Notes: generated by a model not told the origin, from the sequence alone. DNA of 39,436 bases from Beijerinckiaceae bacterium (GCA_903970475.1 CAJCIQ010000079.1:1-39436); one strand, 5' to 3'. Shown: positions 7,850 to 17,655, numbered from the stretch's first letter. A program made the numbers and translations.

Positions 7850-8917
7850 ATGAAACAGCATATTCCGCATATATTTCGTCATCTAACCCTCAGCATTTTA
7901 TTTGCCGGTGTATTGGCCCTTTCAACCAACGCCCAATCTGATGATGAAAAGCCATATTTGACAAAACCCTTTGCCGGGGCTTCCATTTCCAAGGTGGACG
8001 TAGAGACTTCCGGCGGGGGCATTACCCTTGCAGGAGGAGACGCTTCCCAAACCAGGGTGGAGGTGTATGTTCATAGCAATAACGGTCGCAGGCTGTCCAG
8101 CGATGAGATAGCCCAAAGACTCCAGCAGTATTACAACGTTAAAATCGAACGGGATGGAGACAAGCTCTATGTGAGTGCCAAACAAAAGCATGACTTTGAC
8201 TGGAACTCGGGCCATGGGTTGAGCATTTCATTCAAAATCTATGCACCCACTTCTGTATCGAGTCACCTCAATACCAGTGGCGGTGGTATTGCCATTCATT
8301 CTTTATCTGGTGGGACCCAGGATTTCACCACCTCTGGAGGCGGTTTGGATGTTAAGGATGTCAGCGGCATCATTAAGGGCTCCACCTCCGGTGGAGGAAT
8401 TGATGTGGAAAACGCTGCTCAGGATATTGACCTCAACACCAGCGGTGGTGGCATAACTGCCCGTCACCTCAAAGGCAAAATCCGCCTGGAAACATCCGGT
8501 GGTGGTCTGGAATTGCATGACCTTTCCGGCGATATCCGCGCCACGACCAGTGGTGGTGGCATCGAAGGAGACCATGTTTCCGGAGAACTCATTACCAGCA
8601 CCTCTGGAGGAGGAATAGACTTAAGGGATATGGCTTGTTCATTAGCGGCAAGTACTTCCGGTGGAAGCGTTGCGGTAACGATGGCCTCCCTGGGAAAATA
8701 CATCAAACTCAGTAGTTCCTCCGGAAACGTCGACCTGCGTGTGCCTTCCGGTCAGGGAATGGACCTCAACCTGGAGGGGGATCGTGTTGCCACGAGTAAC
8801 CTGGGATCCTTTAATGGTACCACAGAACGAGATCATATGAAGGGCACGGTGAACGGGGGAGGAATTCCAGTGAATCTGGAATCCTCTGGAGGCAGGGTCT
8901 CTGTCTCTGCCCGATAA
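7850..8917 (+). CDS. Exported DUF4097-like beta-solenoid protein with TSGGG repeats
   Basis: The 355-residue protein has a signal peptide (about 1-28, ending STNA/QSDDE). From residue ~52 it carries nine TSGGG/TSGGS motifs. Eight recur every 18-22 residues between about 8270 and 8670, each starting a new rung (for example TSGGGIDVEN, TSGGGLELHD, TSGGGIEGDH). This is the pattern of a right-handed beta-solenoid and fits the DUF4097 / putative auto-transporter adhesin family. There is no lipobox and no T9SS tail, so it is probably periplasmic. It lies 24 bp after the ATPase gene and before the permeases, which points to a job with this transporter. Its biochemical function is not known. Confidence 0.8.
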   Translation: MKQHIPHIFRHLTLSILFAGVLALSTNAQSDDEKPYLTKPFAGASISKVDVETSGGGITLAGGDASQTRVEVYVHSNNGRRLSSDEIAQRLQQYYNVKIERDGDKLYVSAKQKHDFDWNSGHGLSISFKIYAPTSVSSHLNTSGGGIAIHSLSGGTQDFTTSGGGLDVKDVSGIIKGSTSGGGIDVENAAQDIDLNTSGGGITARHLKGKIRLETSGGGLELHDLSGDIRATTSGGGIEGDHVSGELITSTSGGGIDLRDMACSLAASTSGGSVAVTMASLGKYIKLSSSSGNVDLRVPSGQGMDLNLEGDRVATSNLGSFNGTTERDHMKGTVNGGGIPVNLESSGGRVSVSAR

Positions 8918-8937
8918 GCCTTTGGAGGCGATTCCAC

Positions 8938-9021
8938 GTGACCCGGTATATAGAATTGATGACCATTGGAAATGCCCAGTGGACAGTGGATTTGTTTTAT
9001 CCTAAACTTCGTGCGTCATGA
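8938..9021 (+). CDS. Possible 27-residue peptide coupled to the first permease gene
   Basis: In the 100-bp gap between the DUF4097 gene and the first permease, a GTG codon at 8938 follows GGAGG (8924-8928) by 9 nt. The frame stays open for 27 codons. Its TGA stop at 9019-9021 overlaps the permease ATG at 9018 in an ATGA arrangement. The product would begin MTRYIELMTIG and end FYPKLRAS. It has no recognised family. It may be a leader peptide that couples translation to the permease, or simply a chance frame. Confidence 0.35.
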   Translation: MTRYIELMTIGNAQWTVDLFYPKLRAS

Positions 9022-11480
9022 TGCAGAATTACCTGAAGGTTGCCTGGCGTAACCTCATGAAGAGCAAAGTATTTTCTTTCATCAACATATTCGGTCTGAC
9101 CATTGGCCTGACCTCCTGTGTGCTCATTTTCATATACCTCTATCATGAGACCCATTACGACAGCTTTCAAGTATATAAGGATCGGTTGTACCAGGTGGAT
9201 GAGACATTCCTATCCGGTGGACAGGTAGAAAGATGGCCCGGGTCTCCGGCTCCGCTGGCAGCTACGCTCAAACAGGTCTTTAGCCAGATAGAAGCTACCG
9301 CCCGCATACTTCCCTTAACGGGAGACGATAAAACCATATTCCAGATAGGAGGTAATTCTTCTAACCTCAAATCTTATTATGAGGAAAAAGGAATCCTGGC
9401 CGACTCTGGTTTTTTCAAATTATTTACCTATCAGTTCCTCCAGGGAGATGCGGCAACGGCCATGTCCGATCCCTATTCCATTGTGTTGTCTGAGGAGATA
9501 GCCACAAACATTTTCGGCTCCCCGGATGCGGCCATGCATAAGGCCATCCATATCATCAGCAATTCCCAGGGAGAATATGATTACAAGGTATCGGGGGTTG
9601 TCCGTTTACCCCAGGGCCCGTCCCATATTGATTCCCGTTTTTTCCTTTCCATGTACGGAGGCTATTACGGAGATTGGATAAGGAAGAATTCCAATAACCT
9701 GGCCAACAACAACATGTTTGCTACCTATATCCTTTTGAAAAAGGGTACAGATCCAAAAACGCTCGATAAACAGTTCCCGGCATTTGTGGATACTTACGAG
9801 GGAAAGGATCTTAAGGTATCAGGATTCTATAAAAAGCAATGGCTTACAAAGGTGACGGATATCCATCTGTATGCTAACATGACTTATGGAAAGGATATCA
9901 CCCCCTCAGAAAGCGTAACCTACCTCTATATCCTGGGTAGCATTGCCTTGTTTGTGCTCGTGATTGCCTGCATCAATTTCATGAACCTGGCCACCGCCAG
10001 ATCGATTAAACGTGCTGCGGAGGTAGGGGTTAGAAAATCCTTAGGCGCCAGCCGTCTGTCTTTGATCAGGCAGTTCATGGGAGAGGCCATGCTGATGGCC
10101 TTGATTGCAGCGGTCGGAGCCGCCGTTTTGAGTTATGCATTGTTTCCTGGTTTTGTAAAACTATCAGGTAAAAATATTATAGTAAGTCATTCAGAAGTTA
10201 TGGGGCTGGGAGGGCTGTTATTATTGCTGGCTCTATTTACCGGTTTGCTGGCAGGCAGCTACCCGGCCTTTTATCTTTCTTCGTTTCAGCCGGTGCGCAT
10301 ATTGAAAGGAAAGCTTACCAATTCGTTAGGGGTGGTCAACCTCCGGCGAGGACTGGTGGTGGTGCAGTTCATGATTGCTGTCATCCTGATCGTAGCCACT
10401 GTGACCATCATGGATGCCATGAAGTACCTAAGGAAGGTGGATCTGGGTTTTGCTAAGGACCAGCAGGTGATTCTCCCCTTAAGGGGAACCTCCGCCCAAA
10501 AAGCATATACGTCTTTAAAGACGGAATTGCTCAAAAATCCTAAGATACTTTCGGTGACGGGTGCCGCCTATTGCCCCGGGATTGATAACCGCAGTGATGA
10601 AATCTTGTTTGGGGAAAAACAGACGCCACAGGAGGGCCGGGATGTCCAACTCAATTTTACCGATTTTGACTATATCCATACATTAGGCATTCAGCCCCTG
10701 GCTGGCCGTATGTTTTCCAGTGCATTTCCTTCCGATAGTGTGGATGGGGTAATTCTCAATGAAACCGCTTTAAAGGCCGTAGGCTATACCCTCCAAAACG
10801 GGGTGGGTAAGGTGATCCATCATGCTCTTCCGGAAAAAACACTTGTCTACAAAATCATAGGGGTGGTAAAGGATTTCCATTTCGACGACCTGCACGTGCC
10901 GATTAATCCGATGGCCTTAATGGTAGACCACAATTTCAATAAGTTTAACTACCTGATCGTTCACCTGGCGCCTGGAGATCCCGGGCCTGTATTGGGTTCT
11001 ATACAAAATGTATGGAAAAGGCTAAACCCGGAAGCGCCCTTTGATTTCCGGTTTATGGACGACCGGTTTCAACAGAATTATGATTCCGATAACCGCCTCA
11101 ACGAGATAGTAGGCTATTTCACCATAGTCGCTATCTGCATTTCCTGCCTGGGATTGTTTGGCCTGGCTGCGTTCAGTGCCGAACAGCGCACAAAAGAAAT
11201 TGGCATCCGCAAGGTGCTGGGGGCCAGCGTCCTGTCCATTGTCCGGTTGCTCTCCGGAGACTTCCTCAAACTGGTTTGCATTTCCATCCTGATGGCTTCT
11301 CCTATAGCTTGGTGGCTCATGCACAGATGGTTACAGGAATTTGCTTATGCGCCGCCTTTGCAGTGGACGGTCTTTTTATATACGGCCCTGCTGGCTGTAT
11401 TTATCGCTTTGATCACCATTAGCTTTCAATCCCTCAGAACGGCCTTTGCAAGTCCGGTGAAGAGTTTGAGGGCTGAATAA
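9018..11480 (+). CDS. FtsX/MacB-family ABC permease, full-length (8 membrane segments)
   Basis: The 820-residue protein has the duplicated layout common in Bacteroidota. TM1 (~21-43) is followed by a MacB-type periplasmic domain (~45-290) and an FtsX domain with three TMs (~295-420). A second half repeats this: TM (~437-457), periplasmic domain to ~690, then three TMs (~695-815). The motif RAAEVGVRKSLGASR in half one and RTKEIGIRKVLGAS in half two are the coupling-helix regions that contact the ATPase. The protein ends in PVKSLRAE, the usual family ending. ATG at 9018 and ATG at 9021 are both possible. The following permease begins 11 bp downstream. Confidence 0.93.
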   Translation: MMQNYLKVAWRNLMKSKVFSFINIFGLTIGLTSCVLIFIYLYHETHYDSFQVYKDRLYQVDETFLSGGQVERWPGSPAPLAATLKQVFSQIEATARILPLTGDDKTIFQIGGNSSNLKSYYEEKGILADSGFFKLFTYQFLQGDAATAMSDPYSIVLSEEIATNIFGSPDAAMHKAIHIISNSQGEYDYKVSGVVRLPQGPSHIDSRFFLSMYGGYYGDWIRKNSNNLANNNMFATYILLKKGTDPKTLDKQFPAFVDTYEGKDLKVSGFYKKQWLTKVTDIHLYANMTYGKDITPSESVTYLYILGSIALFVLVIACINFMNLATARSIKRAAEVGVRKSLGASRLSLIRQFMGEAMLMALIAAVGAAVLSYALFPGFVKLSGKNIIVSHSEVMGLGGLLLLLALFTGLLAGSYPAFYLSSFQPVRILKGKLTNSLGVVNLRRGLVVVQFMIAVILIVATVTIMDAMKYLRKVDLGFAKDQQVILPLRGTSAQKAYTSLKTELLKNPKILSVTGAAYCPGIDNRSDEILFGEKQTPQEGRDVQLNFTDFDYIHTLGIQPLAGRMFSSAFPSDSVDGVILNETALKAVGYTLQNGVGKVIHHALPEKTLVYKIIGVVKDFHFDDLHVPINPMALMVDHNFNKFNYLIVHLAPGDPGPVLGSIQNVWKRLNPEAPFDFRFMDDRFQQNYDSDNRLNEIVGYFTIVAICISCLGLFGLAAFSAEQRTKEIGIRKVLGASVLSIVRLLSGDFLKLVCISILMASPIAWWLMHRWLQEFAYAPPLQWTVFLYTALLAVFIALITISFQSLRTAFASPVKSLRAE

Positions 11481-11491
11481 TATAGTATAGT

Positions 11492-13894
11492 ATGCTGAAG
11501 AATTACCTTAAAATAGCATTACGCTCCTTGAGTAAAAATAAGCTATACGCCATCGTCAACGTTGGTGGGCTTACTTTAGGCATAGCCGGTTGCTTATTCA
11601 TTGGTTTGTATATATGGAGTGAATTAAGCTTTGACCGCTTCCAACAAAAGGGAGACCGGACGGTGCGTATGGTTATGGATTATACCATTTCAGGGGGCGA
11701 ATCCCATATAGCCGTCTGCGGGACCAAAGCGGGACCCCAAATGAAGCGCATATTCCCTGCGGTGGAATCTTTCGTGCGCATTGATAAGCTGGCGCAGACG
11801 GTTATTACCGGCACCCAGGCCTACGAAGAAAAACAATTCTTGTTTGCAGATTCCAACTTCTTTAGCGTTTTTAGTTTTCCCTTGATCGAAGGCGATCCCC
11901 GTACCGTGTTGGATGGCCCCAAGAAAATAGTACTCACCGCATCGATGGCCAAAAAATATTTTGGCGCTGAAGATCCGGTAGGTAAAACGGTCAAATTAAA
12001 CGGTAACGCAGACTATGTCGTGAGTGGGGTAGCCGCTGACGCACCGTTGAACTCCCAGATAAGATTTGATTTTGTGACAGGGTTCTCCAATCTTAATGCA
12101 GCCAAGCGTCCGGAAACCTGGTGGAATGCCAACTACGCTACCTATTTGGTGCTTCAGAAACCTTCTCAGATAGCGGGGTTACAAAAGGAAATCCATACCT
12201 ATATGGCCCAGGTGGCAAAGCAGGAATTGGATGTGAAGGGGAACGATTACTTTACTTATCAGTTGGAACCCTTATACCAGGTGCACCTGCATTCTACCGC
12301 CGGGGATGGATTGGTTCCTCCCGGTTCCCTGACAGATATTTACGTGCTGGCGACTATAGCCATACTTATTTTGCTGATTGCCTGCGTGAATTATACCAAC
12401 CTTGCCACGGCTCAGGCCGCCTCCAGGGGTACAGAAATTGCCGTGCGTAAAGTCCTGGGTGCCCGTATGGACCAATTGTTTAGTCAATTCATGGGCGAAT
12501 CAACCCTACTCACGATCATTTCCTTAATACTGGCCCTGGCTATTTGTTTGGTATCGTTGCCACTGTTTAACGCTATCACTGGAAAAGCATTTACCATAGG
12601 TATGCTCCTTCAGCCTATACCTATGTTGGGCCTGTTGTTGCTGGGCGTGCTGATCAGCTTTTTGGCCGGCAGTTATCCGGCCTTCATCCTCTCCAATGCT
12701 GCTGTGGCAGGCATGCTCAAATCCGGAATCAGGATTGCTTCTTCCGGAGATGGTATGCGTAAATCCCTGATCGTATTTCAATTCGTTATTTCTGTGTTCC
12801 TGGTGATATCCACCATCATCGTGCTCAGACAACTGTCCTTTATCCGTAACCGGGACCTGGGCTTTGACAAGGACCATGTATTGGTACTTCCTGTCGATGG
12901 TAAGATCAGGGCTCAGGAATGGGCTTTGAAGGATGCATTTAAACTCGATCCCCATGTATTAGGGGTAGCAGGTACTTATCAGGCTCCCACCAGTGTGGGT
13001 TGGGGAGATGAGCTCAGTGGAGACAATGGGCACGGGACCATGCGTTTCAACACCAACGCCATGCCTGTAGATGAAGATTTCATCGGGACGATGAAAATGA
13101 CTTTACTCGCTGGTTCCAATTTTAACCGGAACATGTATGCCCTTCAGGATACGTCCAATAACGGGGAGAACTTCCGTAATTCCTTCATTGTGAATGAACA
13201 GGTGGTCAAATCTTTTGGCTGGACACCTGAGCAAGCCATAGGGAAAACCATTTCCAAAGGCGCTCCAGGATTGATCGTGGGTGTGGTAAAAGACTTTCAT
13301 TATACGTCCTTGCATCAACCTATAGGCAGGATGGTCCTGTTTTTGGATACCTCAAACAATTCGGAACTGCTGGTACGCATCAGTGGAGAAAACATGACCG
13401 CCACCCTTGCTTACCTGTCTAAAGTATGGAAGGAGCGGGTCACCCATCGCCCCTTCCAGTATAGTTTTATGGATGAGGATTACAACGACATGTATGCTAC
13501 AGAACAAAAGGCGGCCAAGGTATTTGAATTGTTCTCTGGTCTGGCCATTCTGTTGGCATGTATGGGACTGTTTGCCATGGCGGCTTATGCTACAGTAAAA
13601 CGTCAAAAGGAAATTGGGATACGCAAAGTATTGGGCGCTTCCCTCAAGGACATCACCTTACTGGTTTCCGGAAACTTCTTGAAACTGGTATTGATTGGCT
13701 TTTTCATTGCCACTCCGCTGGCTTGGTTGGCCGCCCATCGTTGGTTGGGTGACTTTGCTTACCGCATCAGCATTGAATGGTGGGTATTTGTGGTATCGGG
13801 TGTTTTATCGGTATTGATTGCAGCCCTCACCGTAGGTTACCATGCTATACGGGTAGGGTCGGCTAATCCCATTGACAGTTTAAGAGCAGAATAG
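11492..13894 (+). CDS. FtsX/MacB-family ABC permease, full-length (8 membrane segments)
   Basis: The 800-residue paralogue of the preceding permease starts LKNYLKIALRSLSKNKLY, the standard amphipathic N-terminus. It has the same two-half layout, with coupling regions RGTEIAVRKVLGAR in half one and RQKEIGIRKVLGAS in half two. It ends PIDSLRAE. The periplasmic domains are clearly diverged from its neighbours while the membrane parts stay similar, which suggests different substrates or heterodimer partners. It starts 11 bp after the first permease and ends 12 bp before the next. Confidence 0.93.
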   Translation: MLKNYLKIALRSLSKNKLYAIVNVGGLTLGIAGCLFIGLYIWSELSFDRFQQKGDRTVRMVMDYTISGGESHIAVCGTKAGPQMKRIFPAVESFVRIDKLAQTVITGTQAYEEKQFLFADSNFFSVFSFPLIEGDPRTVLDGPKKIVLTASMAKKYFGAEDPVGKTVKLNGNADYVVSGVAADAPLNSQIRFDFVTGFSNLNAAKRPETWWNANYATYLVLQKPSQIAGLQKEIHTYMAQVAKQELDVKGNDYFTYQLEPLYQVHLHSTAGDGLVPPGSLTDIYVLATIAILILLIACVNYTNLATAQAASRGTEIAVRKVLGARMDQLFSQFMGESTLLTIISLILALAICLVSLPLFNAITGKAFTIGMLLQPIPMLGLLLLGVLISFLAGSYPAFILSNAAVAGMLKSGIRIASSGDGMRKSLIVFQFVISVFLVISTIIVLRQLSFIRNRDLGFDKDHVLVLPVDGKIRAQEWALKDAFKLDPHVLGVAGTYQAPTSVGWGDELSGDNGHGTMRFNTNAMPVDEDFIGTMKMTLLAGSNFNRNMYALQDTSNNGENFRNSFIVNEQVVKSFGWTPEQAIGKTISKGAPGLIVGVVKDFHYTSLHQPIGRMVLFLDTSNNSELLVRISGENMTATLAYLSKVWKERVTHRPFQYSFMDEDYNDMYATEQKAAKVFELFSGLAILLACMGLFAMAAYATVKRQKEIGIRKVLGASLKDITLLVSGNFLKLVLIGFFIATPLAWLAAHRWLGDFAYRISIEWWVFVVSGVLSVLIAALTVGYHAIRVGSANPIDSLRAE

Positions 13895-13906
13895 AAAACC
13901 TAATTC

Positions 13907-15184
13907 ATGATGTTCGCAACGCATATCAAATCGGCTTTCCGGAGGCTAGTCAAGCAGCGGTTGGGCACTACTATTCACTTGGTTGGGCTATCTGTTGCCA
14001 TGACTGCTTCTATCCTGATTTTTATATGGGTGCAAAATGAGTTGAATTACGATTCGGGGCTCAAGGATGCTAAACAAATATTCAGGATCACAGAAAATTC
14101 CAAGTACAACAACAGTCCGGAAACCAAAGGAGAGGGCATACCCCTGCGTATGCAAGACCTGATCCGAAACCAGGTACCCGGAGTGGAAAGGGTAGGGGTC
14201 ATCCTCCCCATCAGCCACCTCCCTCCGGCCGTAAAAGTGGGTGAGCATGTATACAGGGAAAAGAAAACCGCCTATGTAGATACGGCCTGGTTGAATATGT
14301 TTCCGCCAAGTATCATAAAGGGGAGCATGTATGCTTTTATTCAGGATCCAAATGGATTGTTGGTGACCGAGGCAACCGCCAAACGATACTTTGGTACGCA
14401 GGACCCGATTGGTCAGGTTGTGCGCATAGATCAATCCCTGTTTACCGTCAGGGGGGTGACTATGGACAACCCCACCAATTCAAGCTTTGATTTTGACCTG
14501 CTTCAAAATATACAGGCCAGGCTTGAAGATTCAACGACCAAAAAGTCCGAAATGGCCTGGTATAGCTTTCATACGGTGACCTTTGTTAAAGTATTGCCCG
14601 GTTCGAACCTAACCCAAATCGGAAATACCATTACCGAAGTATACAGGAGCGCAAGGAAAGTAAATAATAAATTTACCTGGTTTACCCTGTTGCCCCTCAA
14701 AGACATTCACTTTGAAACAGATATTCCTTTTGCTTTTCTTCCACACGGAGGAGACAGGGCTACAGTATCCATCAATGCTTTGTACAAGAATGATCTCAAT
14801 AGCGCCAGGCTTTTCATGGATTTTTCCTGGATGGCGGTGCTGATATCTGCATTAGGATTGTTGGGGCTGGCAGCCTTCACGGCTGAACAAAGAACCCGGG
14901 AAATAGGGATACGCAAGGTATTGGGCGCTTCCGTTTCCCAATTAATGGTGTTGTTGTCCGGAAGCTTCCTTGGCCTGGTCATATTGGGTATACTAATAGG
15001 TACCCCAGTTGCCTGGTGGGCAGGGCATCAGTGGTTGCAAAAATTTGTTTATAGAACCTCCGTTGGGTTGCCCATGTTTATGGGACCTGCATTTGCAGCT
15101 ATATTGGTGGCCGTGGTAACCATCAGTATACAAACCTGGCAGGCGGGCAGTGCTAACCCGGTAAAAAGTTTAAGAACCGAATAA
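13907..15184 (+). CDS. Half-size FtsX/MacB-family permease (4 membrane segments, internal deletion)
   Basis: At 425 residues this paralogue is about half the length of its three neighbours, yet it has both proper ends: the N-terminal TM (~21-45) with first periplasmic domain (~46-300), and a C-terminal FtsX domain with RTREIGIRKVLGAS and the ending PVKSLRTE. The sequence passes directly from the DIHFETDIPF segment, which precedes TM2 in the full permeases, to FMDFSWMAVLISALGLLG, which matches the start of the second FtsX domain. The first FtsX domain and the second periplasmic domain are missing, in frame. The result has the classic four-TM MacB topology, so it may well be functional. It starts 12 bp after its neighbour and ends 11 bp before the next. 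Confidence 0.88.
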   Translation: MMFATHIKSAFRRLVKQRLGTTIHLVGLSVAMTASILIFIWVQNELNYDSGLKDAKQIFRITENSKYNNSPETKGEGIPLRMQDLIRNQVPGVERVGVILPISHLPPAVKVGEHVYREKKTAYVDTAWLNMFPPSIIKGSMYAFIQDPNGLLVTEATAKRYFGTQDPIGQVVRIDQSLFTVRGVTMDNPTNSSFDFDLLQNIQARLEDSTTKKSEMAWYSFHTVTFVKVLPGSNLTQIGNTITEVYRSARKVNNKFTWFTLLPLKDIHFETDIPFAFLPHGGDRATVSINALYKNDLNSARLFMDFSWMAVLISALGLLGLAAFTAEQRTREIGIRKVLGASVSQLMVLLSGSFLGLVILGILIGTPVAWWAGHQWLQKFVYRTSVGLPMFMGPAFAAILVAVVTISIQTWQAGSANPVKSLRTE

Positions 15185-15195
15185 AATCAGCAATT

Positions 15196-17622
15196 ATGGT
15201 CTTCAACTATATAAAAGTAGCGATCAGGAACTTCAGGAGACATTCCCTGACTTCCTTTATCAACCTGACTGGTTTGGCAGTAGGGCTTACCTGCTGTCTG
15301 CTCATCCTGGTCTATATTCTCCATGAGTTGAGTTACGACCGTTATAATCAAAAGGCAGATCGTATTTACAGGGTATCCAGGGTGTTTAACGGATCAGGTG
15401 GATCCGTAGCCCTTCACCTGTCTTGTGTAGCACCTCCAATAGGCCCTTTGTTGAAAAATGAATTTCCGGATATAGAGGCCGTAACCCGTTTGTTGCAGGA
15501 ACCAAATCTCCCTGTCCGGTACGGGGATAAGAAGTTCAACGAGACGCAATCTTTTATGGCGGACGAGAACTTCCCCAAAATATTCGACCTGGATATGGTG
15601 GAAGGGGATGCGGCTGCATTGAAGGACCCCTATATGGTGCTTCTAAGTGAAACCGAAGCCCATAAGTACTTTGGTAATGAAGATCCCGTTGGGAAGGCCA
15701 TACGGGTGGATGATCATTTTGACGTGAAAGTGGCTGGCGTGTACAAATCATTTCCTTCCAATGCCCATATGCATCCCGAATTGCTCCTGTCCTTTTCTAC
15801 CCTCAACAACCCGCAGATCTATGGAGAAGTGGGCTTGAGGACCAATTGGGGGAACAATGCGTTTTCTACCTATTTTCTGGTACCCCCTCATTATCCAATA
15901 GAAAAAATTCAGGCCCAGTTGCCTGCATTTTTGGACAAACGAATGCCCGCAGGGTACTATGGCGGGGTCCATCCTTCTTCCATGACTTCCCTGGAGTTGA
16001 TGAAACTCACCGATATTCACCTGCATTCTCATCTCGATGATGAACTGGAAGAAAATGGAGATATCAATAAAGTGTACATATTTGGAGCTATTGCCCTGTT
16101 CATTTTATTGATTGCCTGCATCAACTATATGAACCTAGCCACGGCTCGGTCATCCATACGCGCCCGGGAGATAGGCATACGCAAAACCATAGGGGCACTT
16201 CGGAAAGAACTGATTTTTCAGTTTTTGAGTGAAAGTGTAGCCATCACCGTGCTGGCCATGTTGATCTCCCTTATATTGACGGCCTTGATGCTTCCTTATA
16301 TGAGCAATATTTCCGGTCGGGTGCTGAGTATGCGTGCAATGGGCAGCCCCACCGTCTGGGTGCCTTTAGCATTACTGCCCTTTTTTGTGGGCGTACTTTC
16401 TGGCCTTTATCCGGCCTTATTCCTATCGTCTTTCCGTCCCGTATTGGTATTAAAAGGCATATTTAAGGCTGGAGGAGCGGATATTTCTTTCAGAAAAGCA
16501 CTGGTGGTGCTTCAATTCTCCATCTCCATCGTCCTGATCATTTGCACGGCGGTGGTTTTCCAACAGGTAAAATACATCCATAATAAACCACTGGGTTATG
16601 ATAAGGATCACCTGGTTGTCCTGCGCTACCAGTCTGACTTAGATGGGAAGTTTGATGCCTTCCGCAACCAATTGCTGAGTGATACCAAGGTATTGGATGC
16701 AACCGTTTCCTCCCGGATTCCGACGGGACGTCTCTTAGACGAGCAAGGCATATCCGTAGATAGGGGAGGGACTTTACAGCCCGTCAACGCCGACCTGAAG
16801 TACGTTACCGTTGATGATCATTTTTTACCTACTTATGGTATGGCCATGACCGAAGGACGCAATTTCTCCAGGAACTATGGCTCAGACAGCACCAATTTTC
16901 TCATCAATGAAACTGCTTTAAGCGCCTTGGGTTGGAAAACCCCTTCAGAAGCATTGGGAAAAGATATTAAGTACAGTGCTATCAGGGGCAAGATCATTGG
17001 AGTGATGAAGGATATCCACTTTGAATCCCTGCATGAGCGGATTACGCCCATCATCCTATTGTATTTCGGCGCCCATGGCCATATGGGTGGGCGGATTACC
17101 ATCCGGGTCAGCGGGAAAGATATACCAGGCGCCATTGGCCATATAGCCGATACCTGGAAGCAATTCCTGCCGGACAAAGCCTTTGACTACACGTTCATGG
17201 ATGATAATTTTGACAAGCTCTATAAGGCGGAGACCAACCAGGAAGCCATCTTTACCTTGTTTTCCGGTATTGCCATTGTCATTGCTTGTCTGGGCTTGTT
17301 GGGACTGTCTGCTTTTGCGATTTCTCAAAGGGTCAAAGAAATCGGCATACGCCGGGTATTAGGTGCCGGAACCGCCAGCATCATGCAGTTGATCTCCGTA
17401 GATTTCCTGAAGCTGGTTGGCATAGCTGCCTGCATTGCCTTTCCAGTGGCCTGGTATGCCATGTACAAGTGGTTGGAAAGCTTTGCTTACCGGACTTACC
17501 TGCACTGGTGGGTATTTCTGGCTGCGGGCATCACGGCTCTCGTCGTCGCCTTTGTGACCATCAGCGCCTTGGTCATCAAAGCGGCTGCCACAAATCCTGT
17601 TAAAAATTTAAGATCAGAATAA
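15196..17622 (+). CDS. FtsX/MacB-family ABC permease, full-length (8 membrane segments)
   Basis: The 808-residue fourth permease has the same double-half architecture. TM1 is near 20-42, coupling region RAREIGIRKTIGAL lies in half one and RVKEIGIRRVLGAG in half two, and the ending is PVKNLRSE. It starts 11 bp after the half-size permease and is followed 33 bp later by the TolC-type gene. Its coupling motifs differ slightly from the others, but all four appear able to meet the single ATPase of the operon. Confidence 0.93.
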   Translation: MVFNYIKVAIRNFRRHSLTSFINLTGLAVGLTCCLLILVYILHELSYDRYNQKADRIYRVSRVFNGSGGSVALHLSCVAPPIGPLLKNEFPDIEAVTRLLQEPNLPVRYGDKKFNETQSFMADENFPKIFDLDMVEGDAAALKDPYMVLLSETEAHKYFGNEDPVGKAIRVDDHFDVKVAGVYKSFPSNAHMHPELLLSFSTLNNPQIYGEVGLRTNWGNNAFSTYFLVPPHYPIEKIQAQLPAFLDKRMPAGYYGGVHPSSMTSLELMKLTDIHLHSHLDDELEENGDINKVYIFGAIALFILLIACINYMNLATARSSIRAREIGIRKTIGALRKELIFQFLSESVAITVLAMLISLILTALMLPYMSNISGRVLSMRAMGSPTVWVPLALLPFFVGVLSGLYPALFLSSFRPVLVLKGIFKAGGADISFRKALVVLQFSISIVLIICTAVVFQQVKYIHNKPLGYDKDHLVVLRYQSDLDGKFDAFRNQLLSDTKVLDATVSSRIPTGRLLDEQGISVDRGGTLQPVNADLKYVTVDDHFLPTYGMAMTEGRNFSRNYGSDSTNFLINETALSALGWKTPSEALGKDIKYSAIRGKIIGVMKDIHFESLHERITPIILLYFGAHGHMGGRITIRVSGKDIPGAIGHIADTWKQFLPDKAFDYTFMDDNFDKLYKAETNQEAIFTLFSGIAIVIACLGLLGLSAFAISQRVKEIGIRRVLGAGTASIMQLISVDFLKLVGIAACIAFPVAWYAMYKWLESFAYRTYLHWWVFLAAGITALVVAFVTISALVIKAAATNPVKNLRSE

Positions 17623-17655
17623 TATCTTCACCCATTATTTAAAACAAAAGGTTTC

